The position numbers and the translations under genes were made by a program. DNA of 64,000 bases from Sphingobacterium sp. CZ-UAM (GTDB taxonomy: Bacteria; Bacteroidota; Bacteroidia; Sphingobacteriales; Sphingobacteriaceae), in assembly GCF_002000245.1 (NCBI RefSeq), contig NZ_MTCM01000001.1:744001-808000 (forward strand). The letters are read 5' to 3'. The notes below the pieces were generated by a model. It was not told the origin of the DNA, did not search any database, and saw only the letters and a list, made by a program, of their open reading frames with translations. This document shows, piece after piece, positions 25,956-34,913 of this stretch (position 1 is the stretch's first letter; each line of letters starts with the position of its first letter).

Positions 25956-26456
25956 ATGGACAAAATACAGTTTTCCGAGGTATTGCTCAAGCGAATTAAG
26001 GATTCGCTATTTGCTCGTCAGGAGCGTTTAGCCGTGGCTGAGAGTGTCACAGCGGGTATGTTGCAATTTGCCTGCGCGCAGATGGAAAATGCGACAGATG
26101 TATTTGCTGGAGGCATTACAGCATATACTATCGAAGAAAAGACTCGTTTATTACAAGTCGATGTCAAGGAAGCCGAGCAATGTGATTGTGTCTCTCCGGG
26201 GATTACAGAACAAATGGCGGCTAGGATAACTACGTTATTTCAGACGGGATGGGGCATTGCGACCACGGGTTATGCAACGATTGTACCCGAATCAGAAGGA
26301 AAACTATATGCCTTTTTTTCAATCGCTTACCAAGGTCAGGTTTTAATTACCGAAAAAGTTGAGCTGGATCCGCAAACCGTAGCTGAGGAGGCTCAGTTTA
26401 CGTATACTACGAAAGCCCTACAGGCATTTTGTTTGACCTTAGAAAAATCATTTTAA
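25956..26456 (+). CDS. CinA-family protein (nicotinamide-nucleotide amidohydrolase type)
   Basis: A 166-residue single-domain CinA C-terminal protein. The family core AVAESVTAGMLQFACAQ, FAGGITAYTIEEKTRLLQV and the GWGIATTGYA segment are recognisable. Relatives (PncC) deamidate NMN to NaMN in pyridine-nucleotide recycling. The canonical AESCTGG motif reads AESVTAG here and the GxTGxAGP block is replaced by ATTGYATI, so activity is not certain; a diverged paralogue is possible. Confidence 0.82.
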   Translation: MDKIQFSEVLLKRIKDSLFARQERLAVAESVTAGMLQFACAQMENATDVFAGGITAYTIEEKTRLLQVDVKEAEQCDCVSPGITEQMAARITTLFQTGWGIATTGYATIVPESEGKLYAFFSIAYQGQVLITEKVELDPQTVAEEAQFTYTTKALQAFCLTLEKSF

Positions 26457-26474
26457 AAGATTAGACAAAATATA

Positions 26475-26501
26475 AGGAGCAGCCTTTTGTGGACTGCTCC
26501 T
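26475..26501. terminator. Convergent terminator between cinA-like and GT4 genes
   Basis: AGGAGCAG (26475-26482) pairs with CTGCTCCT (26494-26501) over an 11-nt loop that can form two further G-C pairs. Confidence 0.75.
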
Positions 26502-26506
26502 ATTCC

Positions 26507-27688
26507 TTATGCTTCTTGCTTTAAATCAAACGAGTGATAATCCTTATAGTGGACTAAGGACCTTATTGGTGTGGTCAATGTCGATAAAAGTGCTATATAT
26601 GATTTAGCGACCATCTTCCAGGTTGTCTGTTCCCCGTAACTACGTGCTTTGAAGCGATGCCATGCAAGTAATCGCCGAGACTTATAGAGTAATTTGATAT
26701 GCTGACCCATTTTTTTGATATCATTAAATGGTGTGAGAATTCCCCGATCATCTTTCAAAAGATCTGCTGCATGCCAATAAGGTGTTGATATAACAGCGGC
26801 TCCCGCGCCAACAGCAAAAGATAGGGTACCACTACTGATCTGTTGTTCATGTTGATAAGGAGACAAGTAAATATCACAAGCAGTTAAATATTCTTTTAAC
26901 TGCTCATCCGTTAAGAATTCGTCCACAAAAACCACTTTATCTTGCAATTGCAACTGTTCTACCAGACTTTTTAATTCAAACCGATAGGATTCACCTTCGT
27001 GGGCTAATACATTCGGATGTGTTTTGCCGACAATGAGATATTTGAAATTTGGTAAATCTAGGCCTTCCAACGAGCGGATGGCGTACTCAAGTCCTTTACT
27101 TCGGCCGATCAATCCAAAAGTCATCATCACAAAATAATCCTGAAGACCCAATCGATATTTTGATAGCCCCTGTTTGTAGTCAAATTGTGGTACACCATGT
27201 GGTATAACGTTGATTTTTTTAGGGTCAACCATCGGAAATAGCTCGTTTAACAATTCACTTCCCTTTGGCGATAAGGCTACCACGGCTTGCGATTTTATAA
27301 GAAGCGCTTCCATAATTTCCTTTTGACGCAATGAGGGCGATAGTAATATGGTATGAAATATAGTTAACAAAGGTATAGTTAAATGATTGATCAGCTGATT
27401 GATAAATACCCCATCGGCGCCACCGAATATTCCATATTCGTGCTGTACAATGCAATAGTCGTACTCGGCATTGATAATATGGCTGGCTTGGATATAACTG
27501 TCTAGCCTTTCCTTATCTATAACAAAGCGTACTGATGGGTCGAACTTTTCAATGCCAGATTTTGAAACGGCGATTACATCGACGATAATATCTTTGTCCG
27601 CGCTCATGCCTTGTTTAAGATCTTTTGAGAACGTTGCCAATCCACATTCCTGGGGTGGATAAGTGCTTATAATAACGATTCTTTGCAT
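26507..27688 (-). CDS. GT4-family glycosyltransferase
   Basis: A 393-residue GT-B-fold enzyme. The N-terminal domain starts IVIISTYPPQECGLATFSKDL, and the C-terminal nucleotide-sugar domain holds FGLIGRSKGLEYAIRSL, CDIYLSPYQHEQQISSGTLSFAVGAGAAVISTPYWHAADLL; the GLATF/HEYGIFGG layout recalls mannosyl- or glucosyl-transferases acting on soluble or exported sugars. The acceptor cannot be told. Immediately upstream (5 bp) is a 40-codon ORF in the same direction. It is isolated from the large heptose cluster at 53-60 kb. Confidence 0.9.
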   Translation of the reverse strand: MQRIVIISTYPPQECGLATFSKDLKQGMSADKDIIVDVIAVSKSGIEKFDPSVRFVIDKERLDSYIQASHIINAEYDYCIVQHEYGIFGGADGVFINQLINHLTIPLLTIFHTILLSPSLRQKEIMEALLIKSQAVVALSPKGSELLNELFPMVDPKKINVIPHGVPQFDYKQGLSKYRLGLQDYFVMMTFGLIGRSKGLEYAIRSLEGLDLPNFKYLIVGKTHPNVLAHEGESYRFELKSLVEQLQLQDKVVFVDEFLTDEQLKEYLTACDIYLSPYQHEQQISSGTLSFAVGAGAAVISTPYWHAADLLKDDRGILTPFNDIKKMGQHIKLLYKSRRLLAWHRFKARSYGEQTTWKMVAKSYIALLSTLTTPIRSLVHYKDYHSFDLKQEA

Positions 27689-27693
27689 AATAC

Positions 27694-27816
27694 CTAGGCC
27701 TTTTTTGTTTCTTCTTTCTCGTTATTTACCGGGATATCCAAAATAGCCATCAGTAATAGATAATATCCCTTTTCTAGTCCCATTTTTTTTGCTTGTTGTT
27801 CTATATTATTTTCCAT
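27694..27816 (-). CDS. Small hypothetical ORF directly before the GT4 gene
   Basis: A 40-residue ORF from the ATG at 27816, starting MENNIEQQAKKMGLEKGYYL and ending EETKKA, with charged ends around a short hydrophobic stretch (GYYLLLMAILDI). Its stop is only 5 bp before the GT4 start, suggesting translational coupling. No family recognised; it may be a leader or a small regulatory subunit. Confidence 0.5.
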   Translation of the reverse strand: MENNIEQQAKKMGLEKGYYLLLMAILDIPVNNEKEETKKA

Positions 27817-28128
27817 ATTAAGTATTATGATTAAGGTGGTATATTGTTTTCCTTTTGTAAATCAAAAGCTGTACCCAAAAGACCGTATTTATATCATACC
27901 CGTAGTTTTCAAATGCCGAATCCGTAAAGTTTGCGGCATTAACCGCAAAAAAACACCGCAACTAAGTATTTTTCTCTTAGTGAGGAAATTTATTCCTTGA
28001 TTGAAAAAGGTATTGTCATAGCTATTTATTTTCTATCCTCATTCTAAACAATAAGCGCCAGATAATGGTTTATGTACGAAATCACAACAGCGAGAATATG
28101 TGAAGTCTTAAACAGTATTTATTAGGAT
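27817..28128. other. Divergent intergenic region with small inverted repeats
   Basis: About 310 bp between divergent genes. It holds overlapping inverted repeats: AATGCCG (27912-27918) with CGGCATT (27934-27940), and TTTGCGG (27930-27936) with CCGCAAA (27943-27949). These mutually exclusive pairings could be an operator or a leader structure. No ORF of note and no clear promoter pair. Confidence 0.4.
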
Positions 28129-28512
28129 ATGATAGAAAAGAATAATTCAAAAAAAATCAATGATCATTTGGCCAATGAGCGCACTTTTTTAGCCTGGATA
28201 ACCACCAGCTTGGGTATCATGGGATTTGGTTTTGTCGTCGTTAAGTTTTCGTTGTTTATACAGCAGGTAACCTTAATGCTTAACTCAAAAAAGACCATGG
28301 ATATTGAACCGGAATATTCTGGGATTGTTGGTGTTTCCATCGTTCTTATAGGTTCTGTTACTGTTGTATTGGCTTATATCAAATATAGGAAAGTGGCCAA
28401 ACAGATTGAAGCGGAGAACTTTACTTACGGTTCGTACGGAATTGCTTTGATGTCGGCTTGCTTTCTCATTATTGGCCTGTTATTAGGTTGGCACTTGGTC
28501 GAGAGCCTATAG
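28129..28512 (+). CDS. YidH/DUF202 family membrane protein
   Basis: A 127-residue inner-membrane protein. The DUF202 signature NDHLANERTFLAWITTSLGIMGFGFVVVKF is at the N-terminus, followed by two more hydrophobic helices (GVSIVLIGSVTVVLAYI and IALMSACFLIIGLLLGWHLV). Function is unknown across the family. It is divergent from the GT4 pair and monocistronic in appearance. Confidence 0.92.
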   Translation: MIEKNNSKKINDHLANERTFLAWITTSLGIMGFGFVVVKFSLFIQQVTLMLNSKKTMDIEPEYSGIVGVSIVLIGSVTVVLAYIKYRKVAKQIEAENFTYGSYGIALMSACFLIIGLLLGWHLVESL

Positions 28513-28753
28513 CATGACTTTCTAAATAGGACTGTGTAATCGACATTCCCTTCTTTTTTATTTGATCAAAAGTGTCCGCTACAAAATAGGTCATCTATGC
28601 ATACCCAAATTAATTAGAGGGAGCATTGGAAGCTTCAGGAAAATACACTTTGTGGAGTTTTTGCAGATAGTAAATAGACCGTGACGAATATTAAAAGGTT
28701 CTCTATAAAATGATAAATAGCGTGTTAATTTGTACCCTCGTAATACGATAGAT

Positions 28754-29737
28754 ATGAATAAAATAACAACGGCTTTACTGTTGACAATATTGTATTTCAG
28801 TGGATGTGCGCAGGAGGTAAAAGATAAGGTAATGTCAAGCGGCGATCGGATAAGCTATCTTTCTGAAAAGGTTCGTCGGTTCAAGCAAGAGCCACTGTAC
28901 CAGCTGGAGGTCGAAAGTGTTTTGAGTTTCAGTATTCTGATGAATGGCTGTCCTGTTTATTCGAATTTTGATCAAAGGCCTGGAATGGCGAGAGTGGATA
29001 TCAATCCATATATCCTTAAAAGTGGTCAACAACAGGTTACTATAGCGCTTTATCCTGGTTACGATGGCCAAGGCACGGTCAAACAGTATCTCGAAAACGG
29101 TAGCAAATTTTCCCTTAAAATTGAGAAAACAGGTTGGGATAAAGGTGGTAACTTGAAGACTCCGGAAGAAATTGTTTTGTATAAAACTGCTAATGAAACA
29201 ACAGATTTAGCGAAATTGAAAACGTACAAAAAAGATATTCATTTTAAAGCCGATGTTCCTTATCAGCTCGAGGGATGGACAAATGGGCAGGATTTGACCC
29301 AATTGGATCGCGTACAGTTAGAACAGCAGGTTCTCAGCTTCTATAAACAGATGTTATCTGCTTTTGAAAACAAGGAATTCGATGATCTAAATACAAAATT
29401 CCTAAAGGCGGATGCGGAATGGTATCAAGCCTTGTACTTCCCCAAAGATATTATTACAAAGTTCCAAACGACAAAGGGTAGGAAGGGGAAGTCCGTTGCA
29501 ATAACTTTATCAACTTCAACGCGAAATTCACGTACATTTTATTCGCTCCAGAATTACGATCTGAAATTTTACGGAGATGGCCGATTGGTTCGGCTAGAGT
29601 CGCGGTATGGCGCTAATAAGGGTGAATCTTTGTTAGGCTATGAAGACATCGATAAAAACGGCCTAAATAGAAAAACTTTTGTCGATATGCTGTTGTATAT
29701 GCCCAAAGGATCGACCTCCCTGGAGATTATTAGATAA
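28754..29737 (+). CDS. Hypothetical lipoprotein
   Basis: A 327-residue protein from the ATG at 28754, which gives a lipoprotein signal with the lipobox YFSGC; a TTG 24 bases upstream would blur it. The mature protein has alternating hydrophobic strands and aromatic residues, with the segment FSILMNGCPVYSNFD early on and a C-terminal YSLQNYDLKFYGDGRLVRLESRYG that looks beta-rich. No family assigned. Neighbours give no clue. Confidence 0.75.
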   Translation: MNKITTALLLTILYFSGCAQEVKDKVMSSGDRISYLSEKVRRFKQEPLYQLEVESVLSFSILMNGCPVYSNFDQRPGMARVDINPYILKSGQQQVTIALYPGYDGQGTVKQYLENGSKFSLKIEKTGWDKGGNLKTPEEIVLYKTANETTDLAKLKTYKKDIHFKADVPYQLEGWTNGQDLTQLDRVQLEQQVLSFYKQMLSAFENKEFDDLNTKFLKADAEWYQALYFPKDIITKFQTTKGRKGKSVAITLSTSTRNSRTFYSLQNYDLKFYGDGRLVRLESRYGANKGESLLGYEDIDKNGLNRKTFVDMLLYMPKGSTSLEIIR

Positions 29738-29835
29738 AAGGCCGCTCAAAAGAACTTGTTGGATTATTTTTGATAAATAAAACCCCTTGCCGGAAAGAAT
29801 AAGTGGTACCCTCATATAGACCAAGAAAATAATTA

Positions 29836-30020
29836 CTAAAGATTTTTTGTGTTTTCAATGAACGCTATCGCCGCATCTATGTAATTCTTTTTTGCATTTT
29901 TTATGACCTCCTGGGTTTCTCTATAGGTTAGTTTTGTCTTACCCCATTTTTGGTGTCATATCGATGTGGTGAATATCCGTCCGCATAATTAATCGCTTTA
30001 CGGAAATAGGTTAAGCTCAT
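29836..30020 (-). pseudogene. Small frameshifted gene or remnant
   Basis: From the ATG at 30020 the minus strand reads MSLTYFRKAINYADGYSPHR then YDTKNG, after which the frame hits a stop. One base on, a second frame continues without break as GKTKLTYRETQEVIKNAKKN then YIDAAIAFIENTKNL and stops at 29836. A single missing G in the GGGG run near 29943-29946 would join them into a coherent 61-residue protein. Either a real gene has been inactivated, or the base call is wrong. Its start codon lies inside the left arm of the 21-bp hairpin at 30016-30069. The family was not recognised. Confidence 0.55.
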
Positions 30021-30069
30021 TCTACGCTTAAAAATAGTGATCTAATCGTATTTTTAAGCGTAGAATGAG
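30016..30069. repeat. 21-bp perfect inverted repeat downstream of the antiporter gene
   Basis: CTCATTCTACGCTTAAAAATA (30016-30036) is perfectly reverse-complementary to 30049-30069 over a 12-nt loop. It lies 24 bp past the stop of the minus-strand antiporter gene. There is no T-run outside the stem, so it is not a textbook terminator, though it may act as one or as an mRNA 3'-end stabiliser. Confidence 0.85.
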
Positions 30070-30092
30070 TAGAACTGAGATCCAAATTACGA

Positions 30093-31670
30093 TTAACTTT
30101 TCATATTCATTCGTTCTTCCTGAAGATCAAGTAAACGAAGATGTTTTCGAATGATTTCTTCGTCCAACAGAAGCTCTTCTCGATTTTTATTGATTAACCA
30201 GATCCGCTGAGCTTCCAGGATGTCGATATAGATTTTTCGGTACTCGGCATAGTTAATGATGATTTCCGAACTGGTCAATTGATTTTCATATTTCTGCAGC
30301 TGGTCTTTCAAAGTCGGAAAGCTATCTATTTTGTCAGCATAATCTTTACGGATTTTCTCTACCGCTACTTGAGCAAGTTTGTTTTGAATTTCGTAATCAA
30401 TCTCCTTTTCTGTTCGTACGAAATCCCGATCTATCGGCGGAAATTTCTTTAATAAAAAAGGGAGGGTGAGTCCCTGTACCAACAATGTTAACAGGATAGC
30501 AACGAATGTGATGAAAAGGATCAGATTTCTTTGGGGAAAAGGTGTACCGTTCTCTAAGGTAAGGGGAATTGAAAGTGCTGCGGCTAGGGAAACGACACCG
30601 CGCATTCCTGTCCAGCCAATGATCAGGGGTGTTTTCCAGCCCGGAGACTGTGCATCGGCCACGGTGATGAAATTTCTCATCACTAGTGTGGTAATTACTG
30701 CACCATAGCCGGCGAAGATTCTTACAATAATCAGAACAGCAGTAACCGCAACTCCATAACCGATTGCGGTAGATATATCAGTATCGCCCAATCCGTTTAC
30801 GATTTCAGGCAGGTCCAAACCAATGAGCATAAAAACAATTCCGTTCAGCAAAAAGCAAAAACTTTCCCAAACCGTTACAGTACGTATTCTAGATGCGCTA
30901 CTCAAAAAATCGTGGCTGCGGTAGGAAAGAAATAGACCACCACTTACCACCGCCAAAACTCCGGAAGCATGCAGCTCCTCGGCGACCAGATACATTGAAA
31001 ATGGCGCAATAAAAGTGAGCAATATGTCTGTATTTGAATCAGTTGGTAGAATCTTGTGCATTTTCAAGAAAATATAGGCAAGTCCAAGTCCTATACCTAC
31101 GCCGCCGACACACATCCAGATAAAGCTTCCTGCGGCCTCGTACCATACAAATTGACCTGTAGCAGCAGCTATCATCGCAAAGCGGAAAATAATCAGCGAG
31201 GAAGCATCATTCAGCAAGCTTTCGCCTTCAAGAATTGAAGCTAGTCTCTTCGGTACTTTCACAAATTTTAATATTGCACCAGCGCTCACAGCGTCAGGCG
31301 GAGAAACTATTCCACCCAATAAAAATCCAAGGGCTAAAGAAAATCCGGGAATAAAATAGTTCGCAAAAACCGCTACTGATAATGCGGTGAAAAATACCAC
31401 CACAAAAGCAAAGCTAAAAATAATCCGGCGCCATCGCCAAAGTTCCTTCCAAGAGGTTGACCAAGCCGCTTCATACAATAATGGTGGTAAGAAAATAATA
31501 AATATTAATTCAGGTTCTACTTTTATGGCTGGTACTCCCGGAATAAAACTTATTAAAAGTCCCGCCAATACAAGCAAAACAGGATAAGCTACCTGAATTT
31601 TTTTTGCCAGCATAATGAGCATGGTAATCAGCAGAACCAAAAATAGATAGAATGCGAAATTTTCTAACAT
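30093..31670 (-). CDS. CPA1-family Na+/H+ antiporter
   Basis: A 525-residue inner-membrane antiporter with about 11-12 transmembrane helices followed by a charged cytoplasmic tail of roughly 120 residues (from KKFPPIDRDFVRTEKEID). The CPA1 ion-site motif lies in GGIVSPPDAVSAGAIL and the second in EGESLLNDASSLI (the ND pair of the family). It exchanges Na+ (or K+) for protons and supports pH and salt tolerance. Single gene; a large hairpin follows its stop. Confidence 0.93.
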   Translation of the reverse strand: MLENFAFYLFLVLLITMLIMLAKKIQVAYPVLLVLAGLLISFIPGVPAIKVEPELIFIIFLPPLLYEAAWSTSWKELWRWRRIIFSFAFVVVFFTALSVAVFANYFIPGFSLALGFLLGGIVSPPDAVSAGAILKFVKVPKRLASILEGESLLNDASSLIIFRFAMIAAATGQFVWYEAAGSFIWMCVGGVGIGLGLAYIFLKMHKILPTDSNTDILLTFIAPFSMYLVAEELHASGVLAVVSGGLFLSYRSHDFLSSASRIRTVTVWESFCFLLNGIVFMLIGLDLPEIVNGLGDTDISTAIGYGVAVTAVLIIVRIFAGYGAVITTLVMRNFITVADAQSPGWKTPLIIGWTGMRGVVSLAAALSIPLTLENGTPFPQRNLILFITFVAILLTLLVQGLTLPFLLKKFPPIDRDFVRTEKEIDYEIQNKLAQVAVEKIRKDYADKIDSFPTLKDQLQKYENQLTSSEIIINYAEYRKIYIDILEAQRIWLINKNREELLLDEEIIRKHLRLLDLQEERMNMKS

Positions 31671-31873
31671 TTATTCGTTTTAGATGCATAAATATATATT
31701 AAATTTTTAAAAAGATTTAAGGCCCATTTAAAATTTATACCAAAGAAAGCGCATTTAAATGTTCCTCTGGAAAGCTGGTTCCTTTAACACGCATTGATGA
31801 CTATAATAAACATGAAGTGTTATCCGTAATCTTTACAGTAAAAGTCACAAAAAAGTACAAGTCGATGATGAGA

Positions 31874-31903
31874 AAAGAGTCAACCCGTTGGGGTCGACTC
31901 TTT
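31874..31903 (-). terminator. Terminator after the alpha/beta hydrolase gene
   Basis: AAAGAGTC (31874-31881) pairs with GACTCTTT (31896-31903); an inner ACCC/GGGT stem and a 4-nt loop complete it. On the minus strand it is followed by TTTTC, 40 bp past the hydrolase stop. Confidence 0.85.
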
Positions 31904-31944
31904 ACTTTGCAGGTATAAACGCAATACGGATCTGTCAAAAAGCA

Positions 31945-32871
31945 CTAAAATGCCGGTGCTGCGGTGTTCAGATCAGAATTCAGAAAGTCGTCAATCATCG
32001 GAACTAACCAATCCATGCGGTACATCATACCGATATGTGTTGTTCCAGGGAGGATAGCCAGACGAGATTTGGGTAATCCGTGTATATCGCCCATTTTCCC
32101 ACCTCCTAAGGCACGAAATAATGCCAATGCATGTTCATACTGTATTCCATCGGCATCGCCGATGGCCATAAATAAGGGGGCTTTTATTTGTTTTGCGTCT
32201 TTGGACCAGTCATAGGGTTCTAGATCGATGCTGATCACTTTCTTTACAAATTCGGGAAAATGTTTTGGATCATTACCGAGGCTGTCGTATTGCTTCTCGA
32301 TTGGCGAACCTTTAAATATATCCGCAGTTATCGACGAATAGGATGCTTCTACATCAGGCCACCATCCGTCATGTGCATAGCTACCTGACAATACAATAAG
32401 CCTTCGTACCTGCTCGGGATGCCGTATAGCCAGTTGAAATGCTACGCCACCCCCCATGCTGTAGCCCAATATGTCGGCACTATCTATTTGAAGATGTTTC
32501 AATAGGCCGGATACATCATCGGCCATCCCCTCATAACTGATTTTTCGTGCAATGTCTCTGGTCCGTCCATGTCCCTGCATTTCCGCGACTATTACTTTCC
32601 GACCTTTAAACATGGGGATAGCCTGAGACCAGTTCAATGGGATCGTCATATAAGATCCGTGAAGTAATACAAGAGGTTTACCCTCGCCGTAAACTTCATA
32701 ATACATTTTTAATCCATTCACATCAGCATAACCCGTTTCGGATGGCTTGGCTGTTTTAGCAATCGACCTGTTTTCTGGAGAGTCCGTACGATCGTTTTTC
32801 TGCTGTTGACAGGATAGTAATAATGTGAAAAATATTACCATCATTCGCCCTAATGTTTTTTTGGTTTCCAT
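31945..32871 (-). CDS. Alpha/beta-hydrolase lipoprotein
   Basis: A 308-residue hydrolase. The N-terminal hydrophobic segment ends in a lipobox (LLLSC), predicting attachment to a membrane. The alpha/beta fold is clear: VLLHGSYMTIPLNW (oxyanion HG), the nucleophile elbow GYSMGGG, IVLSGSY, and the catalytic His in LPGTTHIGM near the C-terminus; the acid is probably in AIGDADGI. Substrate unknown (ester, lactone or similar). Single gene with its own terminator. Confidence 0.9.
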   Translation of the reverse strand: METKKTLGRMMVIFFTLLLSCQQQKNDRTDSPENRSIAKTAKPSETGYADVNGLKMYYEVYGEGKPLVLLHGSYMTIPLNWSQAIPMFKGRKVIVAEMQGHGRTRDIARKISYEGMADDVSGLLKHLQIDSADILGYSMGGGVAFQLAIRHPEQVRRLIVLSGSYAHDGWWPDVEASYSSITADIFKGSPIEKQYDSLGNDPKHFPEFVKKVISIDLEPYDWSKDAKQIKAPLFMAIGDADGIQYEHALALFRALGGGKMGDIHGLPKSRLAILPGTTHIGMMYRMDWLVPMIDDFLNSDLNTAAPAF

Positions 32872-33074
32872 ATTTATCTGATTGTTAAAATTTTATAAGC
32901 AAATCTATCCATTTTTGATGTTGGGTTTAGACCGCATATCCGACAATTTCAAGGGGGAAAAACGACAAAAGGACAAATACCATGGCAATATCTAGGAAAG
33001 GGCGGCTCTTTTCTAAAAGCTATCAGATAACAGACAAGAGAAAACCTGAATTAGGAAAGCTGACTTTGGGACAT

Positions 33075-33114
33075 AACCTATAAGAGAGGAGCTACAGCTC
33101 CTCTCTTATAGGTT
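33075..33114. terminator. 19-bp perfect hairpin downstream of the surface lipoprotein gene
   Basis: AACCTATAAGAGAGGAGCT (33075-33093) is perfectly complementary to 33096-33114 with only two bases between arms. It sits 36 bp past the stop of the minus-strand gene at 33151, so it probably marks its 3' end, although no T-run follows. Confidence 0.7.
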
Positions 33115-33150
33115 CATTGATTTAGGGGATTAAAAAATGCGGTAAATTCT

Positions 33151-34833
33151 TTATTCGGCTACACAACGGATCGGAAAAGCTTGAAATTTATTCATAACAT
33201 TATTGTCGCCGGGTGTATTTACCACCATATCCATAGAAGATCCCTGTAGATAATAGATATTGTTTCCCTCGGTATAACTTGTATGGAAATAAGCAAATTG
33301 TCCGCGATGTTCATAGCCCAGTGGACCATAAATACCTCCATAATCATGTGTTTGAACACGGCCACCTACAGGAAGAGTCAATTTCACATTTTTGTTGCGT
33401 ATACTGGTCAGAACTTTTGCAGCACTGTAATTAGACTGACTAGCGGCCCATGACCCGATATTGCTTGCTGTTGTGCCGTTGATCAGGAACTCAGCTTCTC
33501 TTTTGGTGGGTATGCGATAACCACTGGGACAAGGATCGGCAGCAGTTTTTACGGGTGCATTTTCAGTGCCACTATTCCAGGCATTGTCTGGTTGTACAAT
33601 ATTTGAACTCCAATTCGTTACACCGGGCCAGTTCGCGGTTCCTATTGCTGGTATTCTTCCCCATTGATAAAAATTACCGTAGAGATCCATCGTTGAAGGA
33701 TCCTGATCAGGGTCGATGTTGATGCTGGCACCTGGGGCACCCAAGTCATAGCGCATCCAGATGACCCCATTGATACGCGCTGCTTTTTGTCCCTGATGAT
33801 CCAGGAAAACATCTTTTGGATTGATACGGATCCGGAGATCATATTTCACGCCCGGGCTGATAACCAGATTATTAAGAGAGATAATATTTTGCGGGGTCAG
33901 AGGTCCAATTGTAATAGATGCTAGGTTAAGCTTACCAGTAGAGGTCGTGGCATTCAAGATTACTGGATTTGAAACAATAGTTGCCGTATTAAGCGTTTGA
34001 AATATAAGTGGAACATTTCCGACTTCGTCCGATTGCGATGGCACGCCATTAGATAATTGAATAGTCGTTGTCAGAAAGTGAGGGCTAATCGAAGCACTGA
34101 TGGCAGTAACCTCATATCCAGTCGCCGAAGCATCAATGATTGTGGTGATCATGCTCATCTTATGTGCCAATGTGATATCTATATAATTGACTGTGTTGCC
34201 ACTGACAACCATATTGTCTTTCCTAAAATACATAAAGTCCGTACTGCCGGAAACGCCCACTAAACTTGATGTCGTTAATGTTTTGTTTGCTGGATTCGCA
34301 AAAGTAATCGAAGGAAGATCTGTTGTACTGTTTACGGAGTAAGCAACAAAGGTATAACTTTGTCCGGCATCCAAACTCAATTGGGTGGTACTGTTTTCGC
34401 TTCCACGAATATAATCCCGTTCAGTGACATATTCCCCGGAGGAATTATACACGGCCATTTTATAACGTATTCCCGGATCAAGCGGTTTTGTTTCTGTACT
34501 GGCTTTGGTGCCTGCTTTCGTCGTAATAGGCTCATGCAAGTAGGCCGGAGCCAGCTCTGCAACCAGCGTGTATTCATCATTGAAAGCGGTCTCCTGATAC
34601 TGGACTTTGTTATTATCGGTGGTATGAAGTCCTGTTGCTGATTTTTTTTCTATATTTTCTTCGTTGTCATAATGGTTGCCCAGTATATTGACTTTAACCA
34701 CAGCTTTTTCTGCTGAGACAGCAGAATGGTCATCTTTTGTATGGCAGCCTGCGAGGGCAAACAAAACAATAAAAAGTAAAGCCGTCATTCCGCAGATAGA
34801 ATTGAATCTGTTGTTGAAAATCTTATTCTTCAT
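33151..34833 (-). CDS. Fimbrillin-like/FISUMP-domain surface lipoprotein
   Basis: A 560-residue lipoprotein (lipobox FALAGC). Residues about 100-370 resemble fimbrillin/Mfa-type adhesin domains, with YKMAVYNSSGEYVTERDY, SLDAGQSYTFVAYSVNST and VSPGVKYDLRI-like strands (ISPGVKYDLRIRINP). The C-terminal part (from about 385) has DLYGNFYQWGR, ADPCPSGYRIPTKREAEFL and a final FPIRCVAE, the pattern of the FISUMP (Fibrobacter major paralogous) domain. It is likely a cell-surface or fimbrial component. A 62-residue gene precedes it by 80 bp in the same direction. Confidence 0.88.
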   Translation of the reverse strand: MKNKIFNNRFNSICGMTALLFIVLFALAGCHTKDDHSAVSAEKAVVKVNILGNHYDNEENIEKKSATGLHTTDNNKVQYQETAFNDEYTLVAELAPAYLHEPITTKAGTKASTETKPLDPGIRYKMAVYNSSGEYVTERDYIRGSENSTTQLSLDAGQSYTFVAYSVNSTTDLPSITFANPANKTLTTSSLVGVSGSTDFMYFRKDNMVVSGNTVNYIDITLAHKMSMITTIIDASATGYEVTAISASISPHFLTTTIQLSNGVPSQSDEVGNVPLIFQTLNTATIVSNPVILNATTSTGKLNLASITIGPLTPQNIISLNNLVISPGVKYDLRIRINPKDVFLDHQGQKAARINGVIWMRYDLGAPGASINIDPDQDPSTMDLYGNFYQWGRIPAIGTANWPGVTNWSSNIVQPDNAWNSGTENAPVKTAADPCPSGYRIPTKREAEFLINGTTASNIGSWAASQSNYSAAKVLTSIRNKNVKLTLPVGGRVQTHDYGGIYGPLGYEHRGQFAYFHTSYTEGNNIYYLQGSSMDMVVNTPGDNNVMNKFQAFPIRCVAE

Positions 34834-34913
34834 TTTTTCTATTTCGGTTAATAGTAAGTCCGTTAGTCAATTATTCTTATCAAGTAGCGTCCCCATCTTC
34901 AGGCTCAGCTGAG

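Noticed and set aside
31700-31830. Short protein-like stretch on the minus strand (RVKGTSFPEEHLNALSLV)
   Set aside because: Only 18 residues from an ATG with a stop just upstream; too short to claim a gene or remnant.
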